From Linnemannia hyalina (taxonomy: Eukaryota; Mortierellomycota; Mortierellomycetes; Mortierellales; Mortierellaceae), in assembly GCA_019671135.1 (NCBI GenBank), contig JAHRHY010000002.1, positions 1,364,001 through 1,428,000 on the forward strand: 64,000 bases of DNA, given 5' to 3'. The position numbers and the translations under genes are program-made. The notes beneath the pieces are model-generated. The model worked only from the letters and a program-made list of their open reading frames with translations. It was not told the origin of the DNA and did not search any database. Positions within the stretch are counted from its first letter, which is position 1. Each line of letters opens with the position of its first letter. Positions 1-11,553 of this stretch are shown piece after piece.

Positions 1-3000
1 ACGGCCAGCACATACTCCCAGTCCTGTGGTCTCACCTCCAGAGGGCTTCTCCACAGGTGAACCGTCTCATCTTCAACACTTGCTATCCATTGACCGCAAC
101 TCGAGAATGCAAATGTTTGGATGACAATACGACTGTGCTGCAAAATGACTCGGTAGCCTCCGCCTTCTTCGTCCCACAAACGAGCACCATTTACACCTTC
201 ACAGGAAACAGCCTGAAGACTCTTTGGTAAAAACCTCACAAAAAATGCCTCCTCCCTTTCCATCTTGCACTTCCCCGTCGTCACATCCCAGACTTGCATC
301 GTTCTAATGTAGTCTCCAAATGCAATCTCTGCACCGCTGGACGAAAACGACAAAGATCGAGCGAAAAAGGTACCGCCATCGGCGAAGATCAGAATAGACG
401 TGCCTGATCGTGCATCCCAAAGTCGCACCGTCTGGTCTTCACCACTAGTAGCAATCCATTGGCCGCATGGTGAGAACGCAACTACTATCACATCCCTAGT
501 GTGGCCGCGAAGAGTGTTCTCAAGGACGCCAGTGTGAGCGCTCCATAACGTGACATCGCCTCCTGAGCCACCCATGGCAATCTGACGACCGTCCGATGAA
601 TAGGCGACAGAATTGGCTCGAAACTCTTGGCGGCGAATAACAAGACCAATCTCGCCACTCTCCGCATCATGTTGCTGTATGGCTCCAGTGCGACTGCCCG
701 AAATGAGAAACTGCCCATTAGGAGAATAGGCTACCCTTGGCTTGGAGTTGAAAGCACCATCTACGTCGAGACCAAATCTAGTCGAGTTCACCTCCCAGAG
801 CCGTACAGTCTGATCCCAGCTTCCTGAAGCAATGAGTGAGCTGTCTGGGGAAAATGCAACACTGGTGATCCAGCTGGTGTGACCTATGAATACAGAAACA
901 AGTGTGGCTACATCTCCACTCCACACCTTGACCGTTTTGTCCTCACTGACAGACACAATCCATTGCCCGTTCGGCGAAAACTCAACGCTATCCACCATTT
1001 CAGAATGTCCTCTCCATTTGATCCTAGGCATCACGGTGGTCGCCTCCCAAAGTTGTAGATCGCCGAAGATGTCGCCTGAGACGATCGATTGTCCATTAGG
1101 GGAATACGTAAGGCAGCGACTCTTGCCGCTCGTTCCAGAACTCAGCACCTGTAAGCCCGTCTGAGTGTCGAATACTCGGACTTGTCCATCCAGGCAGCAG
1201 GATGCAATGTTGTTCCCGTCTGGTGAATACGCGATCCCTGTGACATCGCCAAAATCTTCTATGACAAAGGTGATGGTTCCTGTTCGGGTGTCCCATAGAC
1301 GCACTGACCTGTCCGTGCTGGCTGAGGCGAACTGCATCCCTGAGGGTGAAAACGCAACAGCTGTCACCTCCTCGGAATGTCCATTCAGAACACGATCAGT
1401 CGCGTCGCCCTCACCGTCCCATAGTCGCACCGTACCATCAGAACTGCCGGAGAGAAGTGGAAAGCCGGTTGTTGAATAGGTGAGGCTCAGAACCGCCGCA
1501 TCATGACCATGAAGTAGCCGAATCCTTGTCCAGGTAGTTGTGTCGTAGATACTAATGTTGCCGTCTAGCAGACCCATTGCAAAAGACCTTCCATCTGGGG
1601 AAAATGCACATGACTGTACCCAACTCGCTTCCTTCAAACTCGGCAGCTCTCCAAACCGTGTCTCGTCCATCCGTGCTCTGCTAAAGTCCGCCTGTCGGAT
1701 CCAAGCCTTGGTGAATGTGATTCCTGTTAGGTCGGAATCCTGAAACTGCGCCGAGTCGAATTGCCCACCTGTGAGATTGGCTCCTGGGATGCGGATGCCT
1801 CGAAGGTCAGCTCCATTGAAGTGTTTCCCAGCTCTCACCAGGATCGTGATGGCGTTGGATGCAGCCATGCTAGCCTGAGGATCCGACTTCGAAAGCTCAA
1901 TGAGTGCGAGAAGGTACTGCTTAAAGATGGGCTGCATTTGGACACGTTCGGCGAGAAACAGGATGACCGATGGCTCCAGGACAAGACTCCTCTTGGACAG
2001 TGGATGGTCGGTAACAGGAAGAGATACCCTAGTGGCTTCTGAATAAACATGCGGAGCAAACTCGTAATCATCCCTGGAGGTGTCCCAAACGAAACAAGAG
2101 AAGAAATACTCCAAGACAGATCGATGGATGAAGCGGTACTGGTTGCCGGTGCGACTCAACAAACTGGCATCTCTGAGCAGGGATCTTTCAGCTTTAGGAC
2201 CAAAGAAGCTAGCTTTCCACGACGACTTGTCTCGCATGTTGGAATATTCGACGACAGGTCGGCCCTCCTGTTGCTGAAAGATCGCCCACGCCAACTCCTT
2301 CTGAAAGACAATCCCATTATGCACAAATCCGTCCTCGAGAAGATCCTCAAATGCCTGGCGTTTGTCCTTCAGCGTCTGGTCCTGTAGGCGGCGCTTGTTG
2401 ACCTCCAACCAGTGATCAACAAATGTATCGTAGAGCTCAATACGGGTGACGCGGAGATTCAAGAGAGTGGCATTGTTCTTGATGACGGATGGGAGTGCTT
2501 CGAGAGCAAGAGTCAATAGAAAGGGGTTTCTCACCAGGTCCATCAAGTTGGGAATAGTTGTCAACTTGTCCATGTAGTCCTTCTTGACCCAAGTCCGAGG
2601 TATGAGTGGGACAAACTGTTCGACGTACAGCTCGATCTGTTCCTTGGAGAAGGGGGTGATGACGTCTTCCTGAAAGAGATTGCTGGCAGTGCGGTGATAC
2701 TGACCGGTCTCCTTAGGCGCAAAGCGATCGCGATAGTCAGGACCAAGGTACTGGGTGCGGCAAGTGATGAGCAACTTGACGTTCCACTGACCAGGTCGAT
2801 TGAAGAGGTTGGTGGTGTGTAGGTTGGTGGTGTGTAGGTTGGTGGTGAGCTGGCTTTCATCATAGCCATCGCAGATCAACAGGAGCTGGCGGTGCTGTTT
2901 GAGGTCCCAGATTTGTTCCTCCGAAAAGTCGATGGTCCTCAATTGTTTTGCAACAAGATCCTCATCGGGTTGTTTGAGGGATGGGAGGTTGATGAAGAGC

Positions 3001-3449
3001 GGGATGCGATCCCCAGCCTCGTAGTTTGTCCATAGTTGGTACTCCAGATATCGATTGAACGTCGACTTTCCAGCTCCCGAATCACCCATAATCAGCATGA
3101 CCTGACCGTTGCCTGCTAAGAACTCCCTGACCTTGTCCATAAGAGGAAGCGCGCTGTTGTCTGGCGCTTGTAGGTTAGGCTTGGCTATCGGTGCAATGTA
3201 GACAGGTTGGTTGTATTCGAGAAGTCTGTTTGTCCTCAGCCTGAGGAGTGCATCTTCAATTGAAACTGGATCGTCGTCCGTCTCGGCTGCGATACGTCCA
3301 AATTTTACTGGACGATCCGGTTGCGAAAGATAGCGCTTGCCGTTGCTGGTGAGCTCCTGGCTGTCTGCAACTTCCTGTACTGTCGATGGAGATGACATGA
3401 TGGATCTGGGTTGCGGCTGTTGATTGCTACGAGGAGATGACGACGACAT
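1..3449 (-). CDS. NACHT - pentapeptide - WD40 repeat STAND protein (3' end outside window)
   Basis: One uninterrupted frame runs from the ATG at 3449 off the left edge (1149 codons, no stop seen), so the protein is incomplete here. Residues about 1-100 are a Ser/Pro/Gln-rich leader. A Walker A motif GDSGAGKST lies at residues 122-130. A Walker B-type LLLICDGYDE with its Asp at 194 follows, both typical of NACHT NTPases. Around residues 540-575 there are pentapeptide-type ADLRG/ANLTG repeats. From about residue 605 to the edge I count roughly 13 WD40 blades ending in motifs such as DGTVRLWD, DQTVRLWE and DKTVKVWS. In fungi this architecture is the NLR-like STAND class: the NTPase oligomerises when the WD40 sensor binds ligand, and some members act in non-self recognition. 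The effector domain is not recognised. There is no intron in the visible part. An imperfect run of TTNLH units lies just after Walker B. Confidence 0.9.
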   Translation of the reverse strand, partial: MSSSSPRSNQQPQPRSIMSSPSTVQEVADSQELTSNGKRYLSQPDRPVKFGRIAAETDDDPVSIEDALLRLRTNRLLEYNQPVYIAPIAKPNLQAPDNSALPLMDKVREFLAGNGQVMLIMGDSGAGKSTFNRYLEYQLWTNYEAGDRIPLFINLPSLKQPDEDLVAKQLRTIDFSEEQIWDLKQHRQLLLICDGYDESQLTTNLHTTNLHTTNLFNRPGQWNVKLLITCRTQYLGPDYRDRFAPKETGQYHRTASNLFQEDVITPFSKEQIELYVEQFVPLIPRTWVKKDYMDKLTTIPNLMDLVRNPFLLTLALEALPSVIKNNATLLNLRVTRIELYDTFVDHWLEVNKRRLQDQTLKDKRQAFEDLLEDGFVHNGIVFQKELAWAIFQQQEGRPVVEYSNMRDKSSWKASFFGPKAERSLLRDASLLSRTGNQYRFIHRSVLEYFFSCFVWDTSRDDYEFAPHVYSEATRVSLPVTDHPLSKRSLVLEPSVILFLAERVQMQPIFKQYLLALIELSKSDPQASMAASNAITILVRAGKHFNGADLRGIRIPGANLTGGQFDSAQFQDSDLTGITFTKAWIRQADFSRARMDETRFGELPSLKEASWVQSCAFSPDGRSFAMGLLDGNISIYDTTTWTRIRLLHGHDAAVLSLTYSTTGFPLLSGSSDGTVRLWDGEGDATDRVLNGHSEEVTAVAFSPSGMQFASASTDRSVRLWDTRTGTITFVIEDFGDVTGIAYSPDGNNIASCCLDGQVRVFDTQTGLQVLSSGTSGKSRCLTYSPNGQSIVSGDIFGDLQLWEATTVMPRIKWRGHSEMVDSVEFSPNGQWIVSVSEDKTVKVWSGDVATLVSVFIGHTSWITSVAFSPDSSLIASGSWDQTVRLWEVNSTRFGLDVDGAFNSKPRVAYSPNGQFLISGSRTGAIQQHDAESGEIGLVIRRQEFRANSVAYSSDGRQIAMGGSGGDVTLWSAHTGVLENTLRGHTRDVIVVAFSPCGQWIATSGEDQTVRLWDARSGTSILIFADGGTFFARSLSFSSSGAEIAFGDYIRTMQVWDVTTGKCKMEREEAFFVRFLPKSLQAVSCEGVNGARLWDEEGGGYRVILQHSRIVIQTFAFSSCGQWIASVEDETVHLWRSPLEVRPQDWEYVLA
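2811..2850 (-). repeat. 15-bp in-frame tandem repeat next to Walker B
   Basis: The 15-bp unit ggtggtgtgtaggtt is repeated about 2.7 times inside the NACHT coding sequence. It encodes TTNLH units directly after the Walker B strand and keeps the frame. This is a candidate length-variable site within the NTPase domain. Confidence 0.75.
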
Positions 3450-5083
3450 GGTGAACCTATAAGAGATAATGGAGAAATAAGCGATTAGTCAGTGGCAATT
3501 GCCATAAGGTATACTTTGCATATGCAGGCGCTCACACACATCGAAAATTGGCGATGGGTATTCCTATGGTCTGAGACTCGTGGGCGAGTTGGAGTAGAGC
3601 TTCTCGATGAGGTTTGAGCGAGTGATGCCAATTAGAGGTTGAATATCGCTACATGGAACTCCTGTGCCGACCCTTGTATACTTACTTAGCGAGTAGGTGC
3701 TTGTTGTATTTGGAGCTGTCTCTCTGACGACTTTAGTAGGCAAGTAGGTCTATATTGGATGCACCGCTGATTAGTTATCTGGAGGTCGAAGTTGTCTCGT
3801 CTAGAGAGCACTCGTCGCTTCTGTACGTTCATACCTCAAGGGAGTGAGAGTGCAAGTATATTGTTTTTTTTTGGTAGTTGTGTCGTTTAGCTGTGTGTTT
3901 GGATAGTTGTTGTTTTGGTTGGCGGGTGTGTTCTATGGTTCTGGTAGACCTGCTGTGAGGAGTGCAGGAGGTGAGAGAGGTAGTGGTTTGGTGGATGTCG
4001 AGGAAGAAAGAAGGACATGGGGCGGCGAGATGATGCAAGGGAAGGGCGGGGAATGGCAAGAAGAACGGATGAGCCAAGATGTCCCCATGTGCACGGATGA
4101 TATGAGCTCTGACAGAAAAAGAACAAATCGGTCCAGACCTTGTGCTTGAAGGGTGCGCAAAGATGCGGCGCTTTGTGACTAAGTCAAGTCAGCCCTCCAG
4201 CCTTTCTGAATCATTTCAAGTACCGTTTCACTCAAAGTTATCTATCACATTGATCAAATATGTCGTCTCCAAGGAAAATATCGCAGGATTACGATTGTCG
4301 GCATTAAAAGGGTCGCAATGTACGTTGCAGTCCTTGGTTACAAGGACCTTTGCCCGTCAATGATCCTGTTGTGTTATTCATCCTGTTACGGCGATGGCTA
4401 AGGTTCAGGCGTGAACGTGTAGTTGCTGCCAGGCTTATCAAATAAAAAAAAGATGAAAAGCATGCCCTTCCTTTAGGTTGAGGACATTCGCCTCCGTATG
4501 TTGTTCAATGTCTATGCTGTTTATTTTGGACGAAAAAAAAGTACAAGTGAGAAGGAAAAAGAAAGATAGAAAAAATGTGTGTATAGTTGGTGTGTGGAGT
4601 TTTGGGTAAGGAAGATTGCAGTTGTTGGTTGGCGAGTTCAAGTAGGCGAGGCTGTCGAAGTGAGGTAGATGAAAAAGAGTGTATGGGCGATGTTGGTGCC
4701 TGGAGTCAAATGGGTGTGAGCATTCTTGAAAGGAGACAGCGGACAGTGATCCTGAACGAGAAAGGCTAAAGACGGTGGGTCCTTGAAGACCCAAGAACGC
4801 GTTTATCCGGATCTTGCCTTATTCCAAAAACGACAGGGTCCAGCAGGACTCGTCCCTGAAGGCCCAATTGATGTAGTCCCTGATAAACAACAGTCCCTTG
4901 CAGCCTCCATAGGTCCCTGTTCCTGCTCCCGCTCCCGCGCACGTTCCCTTATTCCTTGTCTCTTCCGACATCCTTGATCCTGTCTCATTTTTAACGCCCA
5001 ATCCCCTCCCTCTTTAACCAACAACGGCGGCGCCTTATCAGCCCATCATCCACCTCCTGCTGACATGCCTGGCTCCGACTGGT
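3450..5083. other. Gene-free stretch with divergent leader/3' flank
   Basis: This is about 1.6 kb between the NACHT gene start and the stop of bL31m. It should hold the NACHT promoter and 5' leader and the bL31m 3' flank. Short open frames occur but none has a recognisable domain, codon bias or splice context. Confidence 0.5.
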
Positions 5084-5545
5084 TTACTTCTTCTTCTTGC
5101 CCTTTCCACCAGACGACGTTGAAGCCTGAGCGACCTGCTTGGCCGTCAAGGCCTTACGGTCAACATCTCCACCATCAGCGAAGTCCAGATCATCGCCAAA
5201 GCCCTCCATATCTCCGAACTTCTTGGCGAACTTTGACAATTGTCCTGAATCATCGCCCGAGATATTTCCGCGCATCTCGGGGTTCCAGAGAGGGTGGTTC
5301 CTGGTATCACGGGTAAGACGGATCTGGGCGCGAGGGGAAGGCGTGCGGAGGGTGAAGGTGGCTCCGTTGGAGAGGACAATGGTCTGATCGAACAGCTCAG
5401 GCGATCGGAGCTTGTCTGATGCTGTTGCTGTTGTGGTCGTGGCGGAGGACTTGTGGCGGAGGATCATAAATGTAGTTGTGGGGCGGACGGCGAGGGTAGC
5501 GGAGGCTCTCGAGAGGGGAGCCATTGACCGTGTGAGGAAGGCCAT
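5084..5545 (-). CDS. Mitochondrial large-subunit ribosomal protein bL31m
   Basis: The 153-residue reading starts at the ATG at 5545. A longer version from 5626 adds 27 residues, but the internal start gives the better mitochondrial presequence: MAFLTRSMAPLSR followed by basic and Ser-rich residues with no acidic ones. The core GATFTLRTPSPRAQIRL...TRNHPLWNP is the bL31m signature, which packs on the mitoribosome central protuberance. After it comes an acidic stretch (FGDDLDFADGGDVD) and a Lys-rich tail ending GGKGKKKK. The gene is intronless. It is a single housekeeping gene, unrelated to its neighbours. The family call rests on the core motif, and the exact start is inferred. Confidence 0.85.
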   Translation of the reverse strand: MAFLTRSMAPLSRASATLAVRPTTTFMILRHKSSATTTTATASDKLRSPELFDQTIVLSNGATFTLRTPSPRAQIRLTRDTRNHPLWNPEMRGNISGDDSGQLSKFAKKFGDMEGFGDDLDFADGGDVDRKALTAKQVAQASTSSGGKGKKKK

Positions 5546-7805
5546 GGTTGATGTGAGCTGTGAGATGTGGAGGGAGGAAAGGGAGGAAGGGTAAGTAGGG
5601 TTGGACGGGTTGGCTTCGGCATTCAAGACGAGCCCAAGGAGATCTCCTAGGCAGAGTCAACAAGCAGTCACCTCTGTTTTGATCGCATCTGTCACCTGAT
5701 GGATTTAAGGGCATTCTATTTGACAAAACAAGGCTGGGCTGTTGGGCCTCGCCTTGACGTCTTGTGTTCAGTGATCGGCCACCTTTTGGAGTTGTGGACA
5801 AAGGGCGCCAAACAACGCCACAGCCATGGCCACCTTTGACGCCGCCGCGGAAGAACTTCAGGAATAGACTGTAGGGGCCTATGGCAGACGAGGGAGTACT
5901 CTCTCCACCTTGCTGCACTTTAAACGATCGCAATTATGTTCATGAGACAGCTATTTAACATGGGCGCATGAAGCTGGACACTTTATCTATCTTTGTAAAC
6001 GAGGCCGTTGCGAGTAGGAGATACAATCGTTCAACTATCCTTTTTTCGCACTCACGAACCGCTCTTCCTAATTTCGTTGTCAAATGTACGCCAATTGCAG
6101 TTTTGGGACATTGAGGACGGAAAGTGCTCTCATCATTATCCTGCTCTCAGTCCTCCTTCTTCATCCCTCGTTTTGATCAAGGGACCTCTTCCTCTCGTCG
6201 TCCACCCTGTCTACCCTCTTGTATCCACCTTCTCCTGTCCACCCGCCCACTAACCGTGCCATTCATCATATCCGCGCTATTGGAACGATAGCCTAGTGCC
6301 ATCGTTTGCTCGTCTTCAGCCTAAAGTCTTGAGTGAAAGAACAACTCAAAGATGCTGCAAGAGATGAGGTGTGAGCTGATTGGTCGGAGTAAGATTATTG
6401 TTAAATTGCGAGACAAATTGCTTTTTTTTTTGTTCCTGACCCTACAAGACACAACAAAAAGACGCAGGGTACACCTTTGTTGTGTGGAAGAATGGAAGAA
6501 AGGGCAGAGGTAAACAAACTCATCGTGATATGGTACTTAAAGCTACATGGTGCAGAGAGTTGGCTGCATTTCTCTTAGTTTCATTTTGTTGGTGTTGTGT
6601 TTTGTGTCTCGCAAAAAACGAGGGTATTCTGCCTTGAATGGTGCAACGCATTAGAGGGGTGGTATTTGAAGACAGAGGGGAGAAGACAAAGAGTTGTGCT
6701 TCCGATCAAGTTTGAAAAGGCATGCAAGATGAAAGCAAGAAGAAGAGGAGTAGATGGATGCGGTGTTAGATATTAAAAAGGGCGGCAACGCAAGGCAAAG
6801 CAAGGCAAGTAGGATCAAACCATTGCCAGTTAAAATAAAGCAGTCGTAAGCTGAAGGAAGCGGAGGAGGCAGGAGTATTCTCGATCATGGCATGGTCTAA
6901 ACATCTAAACATCTAAACAAAGAGAGACGCAGAGGACAGTGCCCTGGATGGTACGAAAATAATTAATTTTAACATCGTTGTTTGTTGTTGTTGCTGACCT
7001 ATGCCGATTGACAAGGTACAGGGCAGGGGGCGAGGCAACACATTTGTGAACCATGGGTCCATTCATAATTATGGGCGAACAAGACCTTTATGATTCCAGA
7101 CTACAATAGAAAAAAGAAATGAGAGAGCGAGAGACAGAGAGAGAGAGAGGGCGCACACTGACCGTTGGGTAATTAAGCGTCGCTGTTATTAGCCTTATTT
7201 TTCGGACCATATTAGTGTACGGAACTACCTCAATGGACTGGGCGTTCGTCTCTTTTTCTTTTTTCTCAGTCTCTTTTTGTATTTCACACTCCCGCCGTCT
7301 TTTCTTCTTCTTCTCTTTTCTTCTTCTTCTTCTTCACTCCAATCCTTCCCTCCCCTTCCTTTCCCCTCCCGCCCTTCCCTTTCTCTCCTTCACCCTTTGG
7401 TTCATTCCCCCTTCCATCATCCCTCGGTCCTAGAGGTCTACATAGCATACCCACACATACACAAGACACGTCTTCTTGCCCCTCCTTCCTCTTCTCTCTC
7501 CCTCGCTCTCTCATCACCACGTCCTTTCCTTCCCTTACATCCGTCATCCCTGTCACTCCATCTCTCACTGTCCTTCTCTCATCACCTATAACACCAACAA
7601 AAAAAGGTAACGCACACGCGCTTGCTTTATGCATAAACAACAGCAACGTCAACAGCAGCAATAGCTGCCTTCCCCTTTTCTAGCTACTTGTTTCATTCTA
7701 TAGCCCCTCTCCTTTGACAATCTTTAAACTACGAGACGCTGATTGATTCATATCCCCTTCCATTTCTGTCTCATAGAATAACAACCACACATACAGACAC
7801 TCAAC
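5546..7805. other. Gene-free stretch, includes chitin synthase 5' region
   Basis: About 2.3 kb without a supportable gene. It contains an 11-bp direct repeat of ctaaacat units near 6896-6920, a GA-rich microsatellite near 7120-7150 and a long pyrimidine-rich tract (about 7250-7600) leading to the chitin synthase start. The last is typical of fungal promoters and 5' leaders. Confidence 0.5.
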
Positions 7806-10800
7806 ATGTCCCGATACAACAACAACACCCAATACCCACCGCAGGGAGGCCAACAGCAGCAGCAGCCATACTATGCCGGACCCCCTCAGCGTGCACCCAC
7901 TAACCCCCGGTCACCCGTCTCCCCCGGAGGACACAACGCAGGATACCCCCCACAGCAGCCCGTCGGCTACGGTGGACCCCCAAGTGGAGGATACAACCAC
8001 AATGTCGGCCACCAGGGCTACGAGATCGACGATAGCGACGGCGCAGGACTCATGAACAACCAGGGCCGTGCCGGTGGCCCCCCACCCCACCGCCAGAACA
8101 CCTTGAACCATAACCTTGACAGAAACGGATACCCTCAGGGACCTGGACCCTTGCCCCGCTCAGTCTCCAAGCTCGATCGTTCAGCCACCATGAACCGCCG
8201 AGTAAGTCTCTCCATTCTTTATATTGTTGTTTAGATGACTTCAACCGCGACATATGTTCATGTGTTTTATTGTTGGTTATCAATCAAGGGAGGAGCACAA
8301 GGAAGACGGAGAAGAAAAACGCATACATACACATCGTTTGCATGCTTTATTGCTTTTGTTTGTATTTGAGAGCGCACCTTGGAGGCACAGGAAAAACTAT
8401 AAGCGCTCATACACGACAACATGCGTACAACAGCCCAGTTGGATTTATGTGTGGGAGTTACAGATACAAATATACACGCAAAAACAGCTTTTGTGTTAAG
8501 AAAGGGCTCTCACCTGGGTTTATCTATTCTTGGGCGTCGCTCTTTCTTTTCTCCCATCCCACCTCGTGCTCGCACTTCACTCTTTTAAGCGAGAAAGTGT
8601 AAACCTCCACAGCAAAGCAATCACTAACAATAGCTCTCTATCCTTGATGGACCCTGCTCATATTTCTATTTTTCCTCCCCTAATAGTCCGTCTGCCACGT
8701 TCCTTTGACAGATGGAAACTTGGTCATGGACTGCCCGGTTCCACAGCAACTGCTTCAGAACGTCCACTTCAAGGGCGAGCGCGAGTTCGAGTACATGCGT
8801 TACACCGCCGCCACCTGCGACCCCAACGACTTTTTCAAGGAGCGCTACACCCTCCGACCCACCATCTACCGCCGTCAGACCGAGCTATTCATCGTCATGA
8901 CCATGTACAACGAGGACGACGATCTCTTTATCAAGACAATGGGCTCCGTCATGAAGAACATTGCTCATCTCTGCACCCGCGCAAAGTCAAAGACCTGGGG
9001 CAAGGATGGCTGGAAGAAGGTCGTTGTCTGTGTTGTTGCTGATGGTCGCAAGAAGTGCCACCCCCGTGTCCTCAAGGTTCTCGCCGCCATGGGTGCTTAT
9101 CAGGAGGGTATCGCCAAGGACACTGTCGCCGGCAAGCCCGTCACCGCCCATATCTACGAATACACCACCCAGGTCATGGTCGATGAAGAGCTCAAGATGC
9201 GTGGTGCCGACCGTGGCATTGTTCCCGTCCAGATCCTTTTCTGTCTCAAGGAGCAGAACAAGAAGAAGCTGAACTCTCACCGCTGGTTCTTCAACGCCTT
9301 TGCACCCCAGCTCAACCCCAACGTCTGTATCCTGCTCGATGTCGGAACCAAGCCCTCGGGAACGAGTATCTACCATCTCTGGAAAGCCTTTGACCGCGAC
9401 TCGTCGATCGGAGGAGCCTGTGGAGAGATTTGTGCGGATCTGGGACCCAACTGCGCCAACTTGCTCAACCCCTTGGTCGCCTCGCAGAACTTTGAGTACA
9501 AGATGTCCAACATTCTCGACAAGCCTCTCGAGTCCGTCTTTGGTTACATTTCCGTCTTGCCAGGAGCCTTCTCAGCCTACCGTTACAAGGCTCTCAAGGA
9601 TTCCTCGCCCGGTGTCGGACCTCTATCGTCGTACTTCAAGGGAGAGACCCTTCACACCTCGGGAGATGCCGGTATTTTCGAGTCCAACATGTACTTGGCC
9701 GAGGATCGTATTCTGTGCTTCGAGTTGGTCGCCAAGAAGAACGAGGCCTGGTTGCTTCGTTACGTCAAGTCGGCCAAGGCCTCTACTGATGTCCCCGATT
9801 CGATCGGAGAGTTCATCTCCCAGCGTCGTCGTTGGTTGAACGGATCCTTTTTTGCCGCTTTCTACTCGCTTGCCCATTTCACCCGCGTCCTCACTTCGGG
9901 CCAGGGTTTCTTCCGCAAGATCTTCTTGATGGTCGAGTTCCTCTACAACGCCATCAACTTGGTCTTCAACTGGTTCTCGCTCGCCAACTTCTATCTCACC
10001 TTCTACTTCTTGACCGTCGCCGCCGCCAACAACGCCAACAAGGACTTCCAGCCCTTCGGAGACTGGGGAAAGATGACCTTCAGTGTTCTTCGTCAAGTCT
10101 ACCTCGCCGCCATTATCACCGTCTTTATATGCTCCCTCGGAAACCGTCCTCAAGGATCCCGCTTCATTTTCATTCTTGCCATCATCTTGTTTGCCGTTAT
10201 CATGGGAGTTATGCTCTACTTGGCTGCCGCGACTGTTGTTGCTGTGGTGTTACCCGAGCTGCACAAGGCAAACGCGATCCAACATATGCTCGACTTGCTC
10301 AAGGTTCAAGGTCCTTTCCGCGACTCTGTCATCTCGCTCGCCTCGACTTACGGATTGTACATCGTCTCGTCTCTCCTCCACTTTGAGCCCTGGCACATGT
10401 TCACCTCCTTCATCCCCTACCTGTTCCTCTTGCCCGCCTACATCAACATCCTGATGGTCTACGCCTTCTGTAACACCCACGATGTGTCCTGGGGAACCAA
10501 GGGAGACAACAAGACTGCTGAGCTCGGAGGCGCCACCAAGGTCACCAAGGACGGTCAAGACGTCCTCAAGCTCGAGAAGCCCACCAACAAGGAAGATATC
10601 GACGCCGTCTACCAATTGAACATGCAGGAGCTCTCTGTCCGCCCGGACGCGATCAAGGAGAAGCGTGATGCCAAGACCAAACAGGAAGATTACTACAAGA
10701 TGTTCCGTACCAACTTGGTCCTCACCTGGATGTTCACCAATGCGATCTTGATTATTGCCATGACCAGCAGTTTCACGCTCGGATCCGACGAAGCCCAAAA

Positions 10801-10933
10801 TGACAAGCAACCTACCAAGGAAGATATGTTCAACCCTTACCTGTCGATGATTTTCTGGAGTGTCGCTGCCCTCAGTGCTTTCCGCTTCACTGGATCTGTC
10901 ATGTACCTCATTCTCCGTGCCCTCTTTGGTTAA
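7806..10933 (+). CDS. Chitin synthase (two exons, 880 aa)
   Basis: Exons 7806-8201 and 8687-10933 join in frame to 880 residues. The donor is gtaagt at 8202 and the acceptor taatag ends at 8686. The enzyme adds N-acetylglucosamine from UDP-GlcNAc to growing chitin at the plasma membrane. The N-terminal 130 residues are Gln/Gly/Pro-rich and disordered. The Chitin_synth_1N-type segment ([15 protein letters not shown]) starts at about residue 136. The GT2 catalytic core has [14 protein letters not shown] at 471-475 and the product-binding QRRRW motif at 511-515. A multi-span membrane region follows to the C-terminus. The length fits the class I-III type without a myosin head. The intron, 485 nt, is much longer than the ~50-150 nt introns elsewhere in the window. 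An unseen small exon inside it cannot be excluded. Confidence 0.95.
8202..8686 (+). other. 485-nt intron of the chitin synthase gene
   Basis: The intron is bounded by gtaagt and a pyrimidine tract ending taatag. Removing it joins exon 1 (…TMNRR) to [16 protein letters not shown] in phase 0, matching the start of the conserved chitin synthase N-domain. It contains a cactaac branch-point-like site near 8622. Confidence 0.75.
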
Positions 10934-11516
10934 GTTTTTTTTTTTCATTTCTATCATTGTTGTTACCCAATCCTTATCATTCGCCACACCCCCATCCATT
11001 GCACAAGGTCGTCATTCCCTTGCTCATTATTTATACATAGTTTTAGCCTGTTCATAGAAACAAATCAAATATATCATTTTCAAACAGAAACACAAACCTT
11101 TGCAACTCGTGGTGATGTGGTGTGACGAAGAAATGGCCTTACTCTTTTTTTCCTTTGTGGGACATCGTTCGTGGCCAAAACGCGTCCCTGGAAGAGATCT
11201 ATCGACAGCTTAGACAGAGGTAGAGCTAAAAACGCGAAACTTGATTACGACGCGACGCCAGCAGGAAAAAAAATATATCGAGAACAGATCAATCATTTCT
11301 GGTCCATCCCTGAACCTTTTTCTTCAGTTATTCTCTAGGTTCACATTGCGACGGCCCTTGGCCTAGCTCAACCAGAAGAAAGTCAAAAGGAGGAGAGGGA
11401 GATCCTCTCTAACCCAAGGAGGGGACAAATTGATTGTTTCCTTTCCTCCCCTTCGACTAAGACCAAATCCTGTGGGGGATTCGTTCATCGTGAATGATAC
11501 AGCCCCCCCCCCCCCC

Positions 11517-11553
<37 letters not shown>

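Noticed and set aside
6008..6253. 81-codon frame with a WD-like LQFWDIEDGK stretch
   Set aside because: A single short resemblance in a non-coding region with no further WD repeats.
9623..10999. Long minus-strand open frames opposite the chitin synthase
   Set aside because: They are antisense shadows of a codon-biased gene. The plus strand has clear chitin synthase motifs.
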